A stretch of 64,000 bases of DNA from Roseiarcus sp963787135 (GTDB lineage Bacteria; Pseudomonadota; Alphaproteobacteria; Rhizobiales; Beijerinckiaceae): positions 1-64,000 of the forward strand of contig CAWBBW010000030.1 in NCBI GenBank assembly GCA_963787135.1. Direction: 5' to 3'. How positions within the stretch are numbered: the first letter of the stretch is position 1; every line of letters starts with the position of its first letter. Below, one piece after another: positions 52,491 to 59,515 of this stretch. The position numbers and the translations under genes were made by a program. The notes below the pieces were generated by a model, which ran no database searches, was not told where the DNA came from, and was given only the letters and a program-made list of their open reading frames with translations.

Positions 52491-53365
52491 TATGAGACGG
52501 CTCGGAGCCGGGTGTAAGCCTCATCTTCCTCTCGAACTGGTGTGCCAGAGGCTGAACCCAGGAACTGTTCGGTGGGCGGCCCGGGCGACATCGTCGGACT
52601 TGGCATGGGCGCCGCAGGTCAGCAACCGCGTCTCCGGTTACTACAAGGACCCTAATCTTTGAACGGGATGGCCGGTTCGGTCGCCCTCAACGAGGGGTGC
52701 CCATTCCGGGCGTCTTCTGAGATTTTTCAATGTTTTGCGGCGCCATTTTCGCGCCGCCGCCAATTCGACGCTCTTCAAACGAACCGAGACCCGGGTAGGC
52801 TAATTCCGCAGGCAATTCAATCTGCTCCAGGACTGGGGCCATTCTGCTTTTCTGGGTAGAACTTGATGTGTTTATTTAGTAAACAGCCGTAACATATTGT
52901 CGTAAAATAAAAAGTCAAAAAGTTTGAGCATCAGGTGAAATCGGGGCAGGCGCTCCTCACGCCATCCACATCCAGAACGCGGTCAACAGATTATTACTCT
53001 GTTAACGATGCATAGTGTGACAAGCGTCACAGCGTAACGCTTCGACATGTGCGACGCTAAGCTTGCCGCTTGTACCGGAATACTCCGGATTGTGACGGGA
53101 GCGGCGTATTTTATAGTGGGCTTTCCGCGATTTTAGCGGATGGGGAACGAGTTCGGGCAGAACGTGAGCTACGAAAGCTTCACGGTGCAGCTTGGGTGCC
53201 CGCCGACGGCCGGGTAAGGGCGCATGGGAAATCCGGGCCCGTCCATCCCCATGGGCGGACCCGGCTCTTCGCAGGATTGAGGCTGCCAGGCGTGCATGGT
53301 TATGGCGTCGCGCATACCGGCTTCCACATTGACTCGGCCAATCGGCCCAGCCGTTATGGACCATA
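52491..53365. other. 875-bp low-coding, partly AT-rich region
   Basis: No convincing gene. 52865..53000 is strikingly AT-rich (for example GTAAAATAAAAAGTCAAAAA) compared with the rest. A perfect CRP-type palindrome lies at 53016. A 25-codon open frame at 53140 (MGNEFGQNVSYESFTVQLG…) may be a fragment or leader but has no support beyond its frame. Right of it begin phage-type genes, so this may be the edge of an acquired island. Confidence 0.5.
53016..53031. promoter_or_regulatory. perfect CRP-type palindrome TGTGA-N6-TCACA
   Basis: TGTGACAAGCGTCACA, exact consensus in both halves, 335 bp upstream of the DUF1360 gene in AT-rich DNA. It is a candidate target of the Crp-type regulator at 7009..7698. 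Confidence 0.5.
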
Positions 53366-53812
53366 ATGGAGACGATGGAATTTTGGATCCGATTTGTCCT
53401 GGCCGTTCTCGCAACCTGGCGCGTGACGCATCTCCTCGCCAACGAGGATGGGCCGGCTGACTTGATCGTTCGACTTCGCTCCCGTCTCGGCGACAGTCTG
53501 GCGGGGCAGATGATGGATTGCTTCAACTGTCTCAGCCTTTGGATCGCGGCGCCGCTGGCAATTTTTGTCGCCCGAAGTCCGCTCGAGTGGCTGTTTGCCT
53601 GGCTGGCGCTGTCCGGCGCCGCCTGCCTGTTGCAGCGGCTTGGCCAGGAGCCTGTCGCGATCGAACCGGTTTCAGAACCCGCAGAAGGAGAAACTCGCCA
53701 TGTGCTGTGGTCAGAAACGCCAAGCTCAGCGGAACTCGGCAACGCCCTCGGGTCCCGCGATCCCGCAGAGGAACGGAGACCCGGGAACGGCGAACCGGCC
53801 AGCGGGCATTAG
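53366..53812 (+). CDS. DUF1360-like membrane protein
   Basis: 148 aa. A DUF1360-type core is seen: VLATWRVTHLLANEDGPADLIVRLRSR (in part) and MMDCFNCLSLWIAAPLAI with the conserved C-x2-C. Two to three membrane segments. Such genes occur in phages and prophages as well as chromosomes. The C-terminal ~50 residues are low-complexity because they overlap the start of the next gene in another frame (112 bp overlap), so the true stop region may not be functional. Confidence 0.75.
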   Translation: METMEFWIRFVLAVLATWRVTHLLANEDGPADLIVRLRSRLGDSLAGQMMDCFNCLSLWIAAPLAIFVARSPLEWLFAWLALSGAACLLQRLGQEPVAIEPVSEPAEGETRHVLWSETPSSAELGNALGSRDPAEERRPGNGEPASGH

Positions 53813-54008
53813 CCTGGTTCGGGTTGCCGCCCCGCCACAAGCGTTGAGCACGCCCGTCAGCGTCCGCTACCTCAGGACTTCGCCGATCCGAGTGCGCGGC
53901 GCGGGGAGCGGCCGCAGCTACGATTTCTCCGCATCGCGCCAGACTCAGCCGGTCGACCGCAGGGACTTGCCCGGCCTGTTGCGCACCGGGTTCTTTCGAC
54001 AGGCGTGA
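53700..54008 (+). CDS. phage-type small hypothetical protein (MCCG start)
   Basis: 102 aa from the ATG at 53700 with AAGGAGAAACTCGCC upstream. It opens MCCGQKR, then a flexible stretch, and closes with VRYLRTSPIRVRGAGSGRSYDF-AS-QTQPVDRRDLPGLLRTGFF. This pattern resembles small proteins encoded beside DUF1360-like genes in bacteriophages. Function is unknown. The overlap with the preceding gene is typical of compact phage DNA. Confidence 0.65.
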   Translation: MCCGQKRQAQRNSATPSGPAIPQRNGDPGTANRPAGISLVRVAAPPQALSTPVSVRYLRTSPIRVRGAGSGRSYDFSASRQTQPVDRRDLPGLLRTGFFRQA

Positions 54009-54905
54009 CGGGCGTCATCGCGGCGAATGCGTCTAGGATTTGGGGACATCTTGGGCGGTTCTGAAGGCGAGCAGCCGAGCGCAGAAGATGGCATCGCGAT
54101 CGTACAGGCCGATGCGCTGCGTGCCAAAGCCCTCGACGATGTCCAGACGCTCGTCTTCGCCATGGCGCTTTGAGCCAGTTGGAGGGATGCCGCGGCAAAG
54201 CCAATGATGCTACTGCCAGTTGTCTCGGGTCAGCCACCTAATCGGGTGCTTATACCAAGAGTCACGGGGTCTGACCGATATGGGCCCATTCGCGCATGCC
54301 GATTGAGGTGATTGTTTCTGGCTGGGCGATGAGTTTTCGCCAGGCGTCGCAGGCGGCGTCGATGATGTCGTCGTAGGTTTCGAAGACAAGGTTTGAAAGC
54401 CAGTTGCCTCGTAAGTACTGCCAGATGTTCTCGACCGGGTTCAGTTCCGGCGCGCGGGAGGGAGGGAAGATCGGTGTGATGTTGCTGGGCATGTCGAGCT
54501 TGGCGGTGGTGTGCCATCCGGCGCGGTCGAGCAGCAGCACGGCGTGGGCGCCCTCGGCGACATGGGCGGAGATTTCCTCGAGATGGAGTTGCATGGCCTC
54601 GGTGTCGGCGAAGGGCAGCGCAAGCGCGGCCCCGACGCCTCGGGCGGGACAAATGGCGCCGAAGAGATAGGCGCTTTCGTAACGCTGATCGGCAGGTTGG
54701 CGCGGCCGCGTTCCGCGCCTGGCCCATTGACGCACGAGGCCGTTCTTCTGGCCGATGCGGGCTTCATCCTGGAACCAGATTTCGATCGGCGTCGCCGGCG
54801 GCAGGCCATCGAGATGCGCGCTCAGCGCGTGCGGGAAGTTTTATGGAATGGCCCGCCCCTCCTTCCGGCGTCGTAGGCTCGCCGGCGAATCAGGAGGAGG
54901 AAGGG

Positions 54906-55940
54906 ATGGATATCTCTGTGCTTGGCGTCGACCTCGGCAAGAACGTCTGCAGCGTGGTTGGGCTGGATGCGTCCGGCGCGGTTGTGATGCGTCGCAAGGT
55001 AAGGCGGGAGACGCTGGTTGCTCTGGCGGAGAAGCTTCCTCCGTGCGTTGTCGGGATGGAGGCCTGCTGCGGGGCTCATCATCTCGGCCGCGTGTTCGCC
55101 GCCCACGGCCACGATGTCCGGCTGATGTCGCCCGAATATGTCCGGCCCTACATCAAGGCGCAGAAGAATGACGATCGCGACGCCGAGGGGATCGCGGAGG
55201 CGGTGACCCGGCCGACGATGCGCTTTGTCGAACTGAAGAGCCAGGACCAGCTTGACATGCAGACGCTTCATCGATCGCGAGACCGGTTGGTCGGGGAGCG
55301 GACGGCCCTGATCAATCAGTTGCGCGCCATTCTGCTGGAGCGAGGAATGGTCGCGCCGCAGGGCAAGCGGAAGCTCGAGCAGTTCCTGAGCGTACTGATG
55401 GACGAGCAGGGCGGAGCAGGATTGAGCCCGCGGATGATCGTGCTCGTCGCCGACGCGCGCGCGCAATGGGCGGAGCTCGACCGGCGGATCTCTGCCTTCG
55501 ATGCCGAGTTCGTCCGCTGGGTGAAGGAGAACGAAGAGGCTCGGCGGCTGACGACAATCCCAGGTGTCGGCGCGATCGTCGCATCCGCCCTTGTCGCCGC
55601 CGTCGGCCAGGCCGAGAGCTTCGAGCGCGGCCGCGATCTCGCCGCGTGGCTCGGCCTGGTTCCCCGTCAATTCACGACCGGCGGCAAGCCGAAGCTGCTT
55701 GGGATCAGCAAGCGCGGCAACAAATACCTGCGTAAGCAGCTGATCCACGGAGCGCGCGCCGCCTTGCCCTACGTGGCCGAGCGCGACACCCCGCTCGGCC
55801 GTTGGGCAAAGGCGCTGATGAGTAGGGCTCATCACAATGTCGCGGTCGTCGCCTTCGCCAACAAGCTGGCGAGGATTGCCTGGGCGGTGCTCCGGCGCGG
55901 AGAACGGTTCGCCGCCACAGGAATGCCGGGGGCGGCCTAG
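54906..55940 (+). CDS. IS110-family transposase/recombinase
   Basis: 344 aa from the ATG at 54906 (GGAGGAGGAAGG upstream). N-terminal DEDD RuvC-like domain: SVLGVDLGKNVCSVVGLD, GMEACCGAHHLGR, and NDDRDAEGIAEAVTRP (D-x-x-D). C-terminal Transposase_20 domain: LTTIPGVGAIVASALVAAVGQ and PRQFTTGGKPKLLGISKRGNKYLRKQLIHGAR (in parts) with its conserved catalytic Ser region. It appears intact, so the element may be active. It works with a structured RNA from the element's non-coding end to choose target and donor DNA. Confidence 0.95.
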   Translation: MDISVLGVDLGKNVCSVVGLDASGAVVMRRKVRRETLVALAEKLPPCVVGMEACCGAHHLGRVFAAHGHDVRLMSPEYVRPYIKAQKNDDRDAEGIAEAVTRPTMRFVELKSQDQLDMQTLHRSRDRLVGERTALINQLRAILLERGMVAPQGKRKLEQFLSVLMDEQGGAGLSPRMIVLVADARAQWAELDRRISAFDAEFVRWVKENEEARRLTTIPGVGAIVASALVAAVGQAESFERGRDLAAWLGLVPRQFTTGGKPKLLGISKRGNKYLRKQLIHGARAALPYVAERDTPLGRWAKALMSRAHHNVAVVAFANKLARIAWAVLRRGERFAATGMPGAA

Positions 55941-56201
55941 AGTTCGGGCTATCGGACGCAAGGCGTCCAACGGCCAACAGGTGTTTGCGAGAGGGTAACG
56001 ACGAGATGGCCTGACAGTCGAACGGCGCTCTGGAAGCCTGGTTTAAAAAACGGCGCGATCTGACGCCGGGAGTTTTATGAGGACCGGAGCGTGCGTATCT
56101 CCATCATGGCCGGAGTAAGCTCCTCGAGGCCGGATACGTTGACGCAGACTGAACAGCAGCCGATCTCGAAGAACCCCCTTGCAGACGGGGCGGGCCATAC
56201 G
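55941..56201 (+). ncRNA. candidate bridge/seeker RNA region of the IS1111-group element
   Basis: The 261-bp stretch between the transposase stop and the right end has no gene. IS110-family elements encode a guide RNA in a non-coding end, and IS1111-group members carry it downstream of the transposase. The location and the asymmetric non-coding ends (63 bp left, 261 bp right) support this. No secondary structure was computed. Confidence 0.5.
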
Positions 56202-56779
56202 TTTTAAAAGTCTCGACGATCCGCTCGTCCTGGGCAGGGTGGCGCGGCCGCGCGCTCATGTGGGAAAAGCCGAGCTTCTTGAGAAGCTTGCCGACGTAGC
56301 GTTGATGATAGTCGACGTTGAAGCGCTCGGCGATGACGCGCTTAAGGTCAATCCGGCGCCATCGCACGACGCCGTCGGTTTTCCGGTCAGGACCCGTCTC
56401 GACGATCTTCGCCAACTCATCCAGTTGTTCCGGCGACAGGCGCGGCGTCGGACCATCCGTCCAGTTGTCGAAGAGCCCATCCGGCCCGGCGGCATTGAAC
56501 CGATGCACCCAGTCACGCAAGGTCTGGCGATCCATGCCGCCGATCTTGGCCGCCTCGCCGCGATCCATTCCGTCGCGAACCGCCGCAAGCGACAGAAGCC
56601 GCCGGCTCTGGTTGACATCCTTGGACCGCTTGGCCAGAGCGCGCAGCTCCGCGGCCGAATAGTCCTCTCGCAATTTCACCGCTGCAGGCATGGCGCGAAT
56701 CCTCCAACTCCAAAGAGTCAGAAATTTCGCGCCGAGGGAATCCCGGCCGAGGAATCCCCATGAGTTCAGCGGGCGAGGC

Positions 56780-57061
56780 CTTTGGTATTACATGCTCGTC
56801 GCCAGCCAGTGGCCCACGGTCATCATTCCGCGCGGGCCGCAGAATGATGGAACGTATTTTCCCGGCCTGACGCTGAGCCCGGGCGTCCCGCGTGAGCCCT
56901 ATCAGTCGGACGATCCGTCCCGCGAAAACAAGGAAAACCTCGCCAATACGACGATGGAGACCTATTTGCAGGATGCGCCGTCGAGCTGCATGGCGTGCCA
57001 CGCCAGCCTCGCCAACGCGCGCGGGCGCGACTTCGCCGGCATCCTCTCTGGGCTGCATTGA
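56780..57061 (+). pseudogene. 5'-truncated c-type cytochrome fragment
   Basis: About 93 codons without a proper start, directly beside the IS630 element. It reads YYMLVASQWPTVIIPRGPQ…, LANTTMETYLQDAPSSCMACHASLANARGRDF, and a stop. SCMACH is a CxxCH heme site, and the surrounding motif resembles cytochrome-c-family proteins with a single C-terminal heme. The N-terminal part is absent from the other side of the IS, so an insertion-linked deletion removed it. Confidence 0.7.
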
Positions 57062-57117
57062 TCGAGGGTGCTGTTGACGTGGTCGAAAGCCCGTCGAACC
57101 GACGGTCGCCCGATGGC

Positions 57118-57378
57118 CGCGCTGCACTTTTGAAGACGCGGCAAGGTTTTCAAAGGGTTAGGCGCCAAAAACTGTCGTCTTTTCGCCGCCCCGGCTGTCC
57201 GGCGCGGGAGGCAAGGAATTGAAAGCCAAAGCGCAAGGAATTCAAGGCCAAAGCGCAAGGAGATGAAAAATGAGGCGCAAGGAAATGAAGATAGATAATC
57301 TATATTTTTCTGATAGGGTTATGGCACATTACCGCGCTCGGCGCACAATTAGCCTTAACTTTTCGTCGGCTTTCCGAT
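57118..57378. repeat. dispersed intergenic repeat, copy 3, with CAAGGAA tandem units
   Basis: Same order as copy 2: core TGCACTTTTG…TTCAAAGGGTTAGGCGCCAAAA-CTGT…TTTTCGCCG, then four 22-bp units beginning CAAGGA(A/G) at 57212, 57234, 57256 and 57278, then an AT-rich block ending TTAGCCTTAACTTTTCGTCGG. It occupies most of the 57062..57462 gap. Confidence 0.75.
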
Positions 57379-57462
57379 GAGTGCCTGCAAACGCGTCCTG
57401 CTCTAGAAGCAGAACGCTCTGGGCGCCCAGCTTTACGTTGAGATCGTCTCGGCCGCGATTGG

Positions 57463-57886
57463 TCAGTTGTTCTTCGCGCCCTTGAAAATCCAAGTACGGA
57501 TCAAATCGCGATCGCAGATTGACAATTGCTTCTTCCCGTGCGGCATTTGGATTTCGGCGCTGACCCGCCAATCCAACAGCCTCATCAAACTACTCTCATC
57601 GGGATTACCCGGAATGATCACTTGCCCGAATTTTGTGCCCTTCATTACACTCTCGTACGAGGACACTTCAAATCCACTTTTCGCGTAGCCTTCTCCGCCG
57701 GGCGTATGACAACTACCGCATCTAAATTGTAGAAGAGGCTGCACATCCTCGGAAAAGCTGATCGGCGGCGGCGGTGACGACGCGGCGCAGGCCTCCCCGA
57801 CCCACCGTGGCATTCCCGCGGCAACAAGGAGCACCGCCGCTACTGGTGGCGGTCATGCTCGTCGCGAACTTTATCGCCCGGTTCAT
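57463..57886 (-). CDS. planctomycete-type (PSCyt1-like) single-heme cytochrome c, N-terminal frameshift
   Basis: About 140 aa if repaired. GGAGGAAGAACGC precedes the ATG at 57886 (MNRAIKFATSMTATSS). The following AVLLVAAGMPRWVGEACAASS, needed to finish the signal peptide, is one frame away; one extra G near 57835-57840 explains it. The mature domain is ISFSEDVQPLLQFRCGSCHTPGGEGYAKSGFEVSSYES…, with one CxxCH heme and distal MPHGKK (possible Met ligand), ending DLIRTWIFKGAKNN. Exported, periplasmic. It is the last gene of the electron-transfer cluster. Confidence 0.8.
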
Positions 57887-58100
57887 TGCGTTCTTCCTCC
57901 ACCTGTTGCCATGCGACGGTTAGCGCGCCAAGCAGACTACGTCTCGTACGCCCTGAAACACGACGCCAACTTTCACGAACCATCCGCTGTGGCTTTGGCG
58001 CCGATGACGGCGGGGCGGCTTCGCCGAGCTTGAGCAGCCTGGCCCCTAATCCGCAGGCGGCTGCGCCCGTTCGAGGGCGCGAGCCTTGCTGCGTGTTGAC

Positions 58101-58376
58101 TTATTTCGCTACGTAGATCTTGCACCAGCCCTGCGGGCTGACCGTGCCCTCAACAGTCCTGCACTTGTTTGGCGCGATGAACGGCTCGCAATTGTCGCAC
58201 CGCTCGCTGCCATGCGGGCTATCCTGGTAGGCGACGTCGGCCTGCGATTTCTTGGGCTTCGCCGCGAAGGCGCTGTCCGCGGCCGACACGACCGCAACGC
58301 CGGCGGCCGCGCACGCGACGCCTTGCAGCAATTTGCGGCGGGACACTTCCGCGGAATAAAGTCGCACTGTTGACAT
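58101..58376 (-). CDS. high-potential iron-sulfur protein (PioC-like)
   Basis: 91 aa from the ATG at 58376 (GAGGAG upstream). A Tat signal SRRKLLQGVACAAAGVAVVS ends near AFA. The mature HiPIP domain holds four cluster Cys: ERCDNCEPFIAP, NKCRTVEG and SPQGWCKIY, the exact HiPIP spacing C-x2-C-x8-C-x13-C or close. HiPIPs are soluble periplasmic one-electron carriers. PioC of phototrophic Fe(II) oxidisers is a HiPIP encoded after pioB, so position and type agree, although other genes intervene here. Confidence 0.93.
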   Translation of the reverse strand: MSTVRLYSAEVSRRKLLQGVACAAAGVAVVSAADSAFAAKPKKSQADVAYQDSPHGSERCDNCEPFIAPNKCRTVEGTVSPQGWCKIYVAK

Positions 58377-58551
58377 GCACTGTTTCTCCTCTTCATTACC
58401 CGATCCGGGTTTCCGTCAGATCAATACAGCACCATTTCTTGCTTGCAATGCGGCAAACCGTCGCCCTGCTTTCGGACAAGAAGCAAAAACCGGGCGCCGC
58501 ATCTTCTCGGATGCCGCCGCTTGCGGCGTCTTGCGCGTTTGACCCAAGCGT

Positions 58552-59355
58552 TTAGACGGGCAGCGGAATGTCGCCGCCCATACGATGAAGAATGGCCGCC
58601 GGCGGCTTCATGAACCACATCTGGTAGAGGGTCGTGACCCACATCACTCCAAAGCACGCGGCCATCAGCGCGCCGGCGCCGATCTCGACCCAGGCGAACG
58701 GGTGGAAAAGCTTGATCAGGTACCAGGAGCTGACATCAATGACGATCGCCAGAAATGGCATCGCGATGACCGCGCATTTGAACCAGACGGGGCGGACGTA
58801 AGCGTGGGTGAACGCCAGTCCGACGATGAAGAAGATGAACGTCAGCCCGAACAGGTGGATGTGAGAAACGCGCACCAGCGTCGCGATGGAGGCGCCCGTG
58901 TCGAGCGCGGTCACCTTCTTGAGACCGTCGAAGTTCGATAGCGTTGGCAAGTGCGGGTTGCTGCCATCGTGGCAGGTCAAGCACCTCTTTGCGATGATCG
59001 GCTGGATCGTTGTGTCATAGGTTGACTGCGCGGCGCCTTCGCGCACCCACGTCAGGATCGTCGCCCTTTCATCGGGAGGGAGCATGCCCGACATCGGCCC
59101 GCTCAGCGCGCCCTCGAGAATCGACCCCTTGCCGCTGCCGGAATACGCGACCACGATGTCTTCATACGAGAGCATCAACGGATTGCCCCCGGCCCGCCCG
59201 GCATAGGTGTAATAGATGTTGAGCAAGGCGAACAGGTACCCCAGTCCCAGGACCAACAGAACACAGGTGAACAGGACGCGGATGCTGTAGGGGAGCTCGG
59301 AATAGTGGCGATACAGCCTGTGCGGAGGCGGTTGGTCATTCATGATCAGATCCAT
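58552..59355 (-). CDS. inner-membrane monoheme c-type cytochrome
   Basis: 267 aa. One N-terminal helix (IRVLFTCVLLVLGLGYLFALL), a periplasmic loop (~residues 50-160) with ERATILTWVREGA and a single heme site KRCLTCHDG near 124, then four membrane helices (HLFGLTFIFFIVGLAFTHAYV; CAVIAMPFLAIVIDV; ALMAACFGVMWVTTLYQMWF). Membrane His residues (SHIHLFGL, FTHAYV) could bind a quinone or b-type heme. No named family is certain. Its place between HiPIP and tetraheme cytochrome suggests it links periplasmic carriers to the quinone pool. Confidence 0.8.
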   Translation of the reverse strand: MDLIMNDQPPPHRLYRHYSELPYSIRVLFTCVLLVLGLGYLFALLNIYYTYAGRAGGNPLMLSYEDIVVAYSGSGKGSILEGALSGPMSGMLPPDERATILTWVREGAAQSTYDTTIQPIIAKRCLTCHDGSNPHLPTLSNFDGLKKVTALDTGASIATLVRVSHIHLFGLTFIFFIVGLAFTHAYVRPVWFKCAVIAMPFLAIVIDVSSWYLIKLFHPFAWVEIGAGALMAACFGVMWVTTLYQMWFMKPPAAILHRMGGDIPLPV

Positions 59356-59515
59356 CGATTGCGTAGCAGGAAAGCAGGCCTGGCCGATTGCGCCTGGACC
59401 GAATAAATCGGCGCCGCTCTCGGCCGATCGCGCTCCTTCAGAGACGCCTGGTGGTCATGCGTCGCGGTTTCTGTCACCGCCGCATGCAGCCCGACGCTTA
59501 ACTCGTTCCCGTTCC

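Larger units (their letters stand above)
54843..56201 (+). mobile_element. IS110-family element, IS1111 group, inside the IS630 transposase
   Basis: About 1,359 bp, bounded by where the IS630 reading frame resumes. Subterminal inverted repeats of 12 bp, ATGGCCCGCCCC at 54848..54859 and its complement at 56187..56198, sit a few bases inside each end, as in the IS1111 subgroup. The flanks are TTTT on both sides (54839..54842 and 56202..56205). One transposase gene is present, with a 63-bp left non-coding end and a 261-bp right non-coding end. Confidence 0.85.
54262..56691 (-). mobile_element. IS630-family element interrupted by an IS110/IS1111-group element
   Basis: The transposase is split. 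N-terminal part 56691 to 56202: HTH/Tc1-like domains (RSKDVNQSRRLLSLAAVRDG; MDRQTLRDWVHRFNAAGPDGLF) ending DERIVETFK. C-terminal part 54842 to 54262: NFPHALSAHLDGLPPATPIE, then DDE residues in FQDEARIGQKNG, LLLDRAGWH and PELNPVENIW. Removing 54843..56201 restores a continuous reading ETFKKNFPHAL, giving a ~357-aa transposase. Terminal inverted repeats and the TA duplication were not identified. The insertion inactivates the IS630 transposase. Confidence 0.9.

Noticed and set aside
53169..53414. minus-strand 81-codon frame with a Gly/Pro/Met-rich end
   Set aside because: No ribosome site, low complexity, opposite to phage-type genes; not enough support.
54010..54237. minus-strand reading ending RIGLYDRDAIFCARLLAFRT
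   Set aside because: It looks coding for about 50 codons but no start or family could be assigned; possibly an IS-flank gene remnant, too weak to list.
54240..56790. Terminal inverted repeats of the IS630-type element
   Set aside because: Sequences near both ends (CCAAGAGTCAC and CCAAAGAGTCAG) are similar but in direct, not inverted, orientation, so element ends were left undefined.
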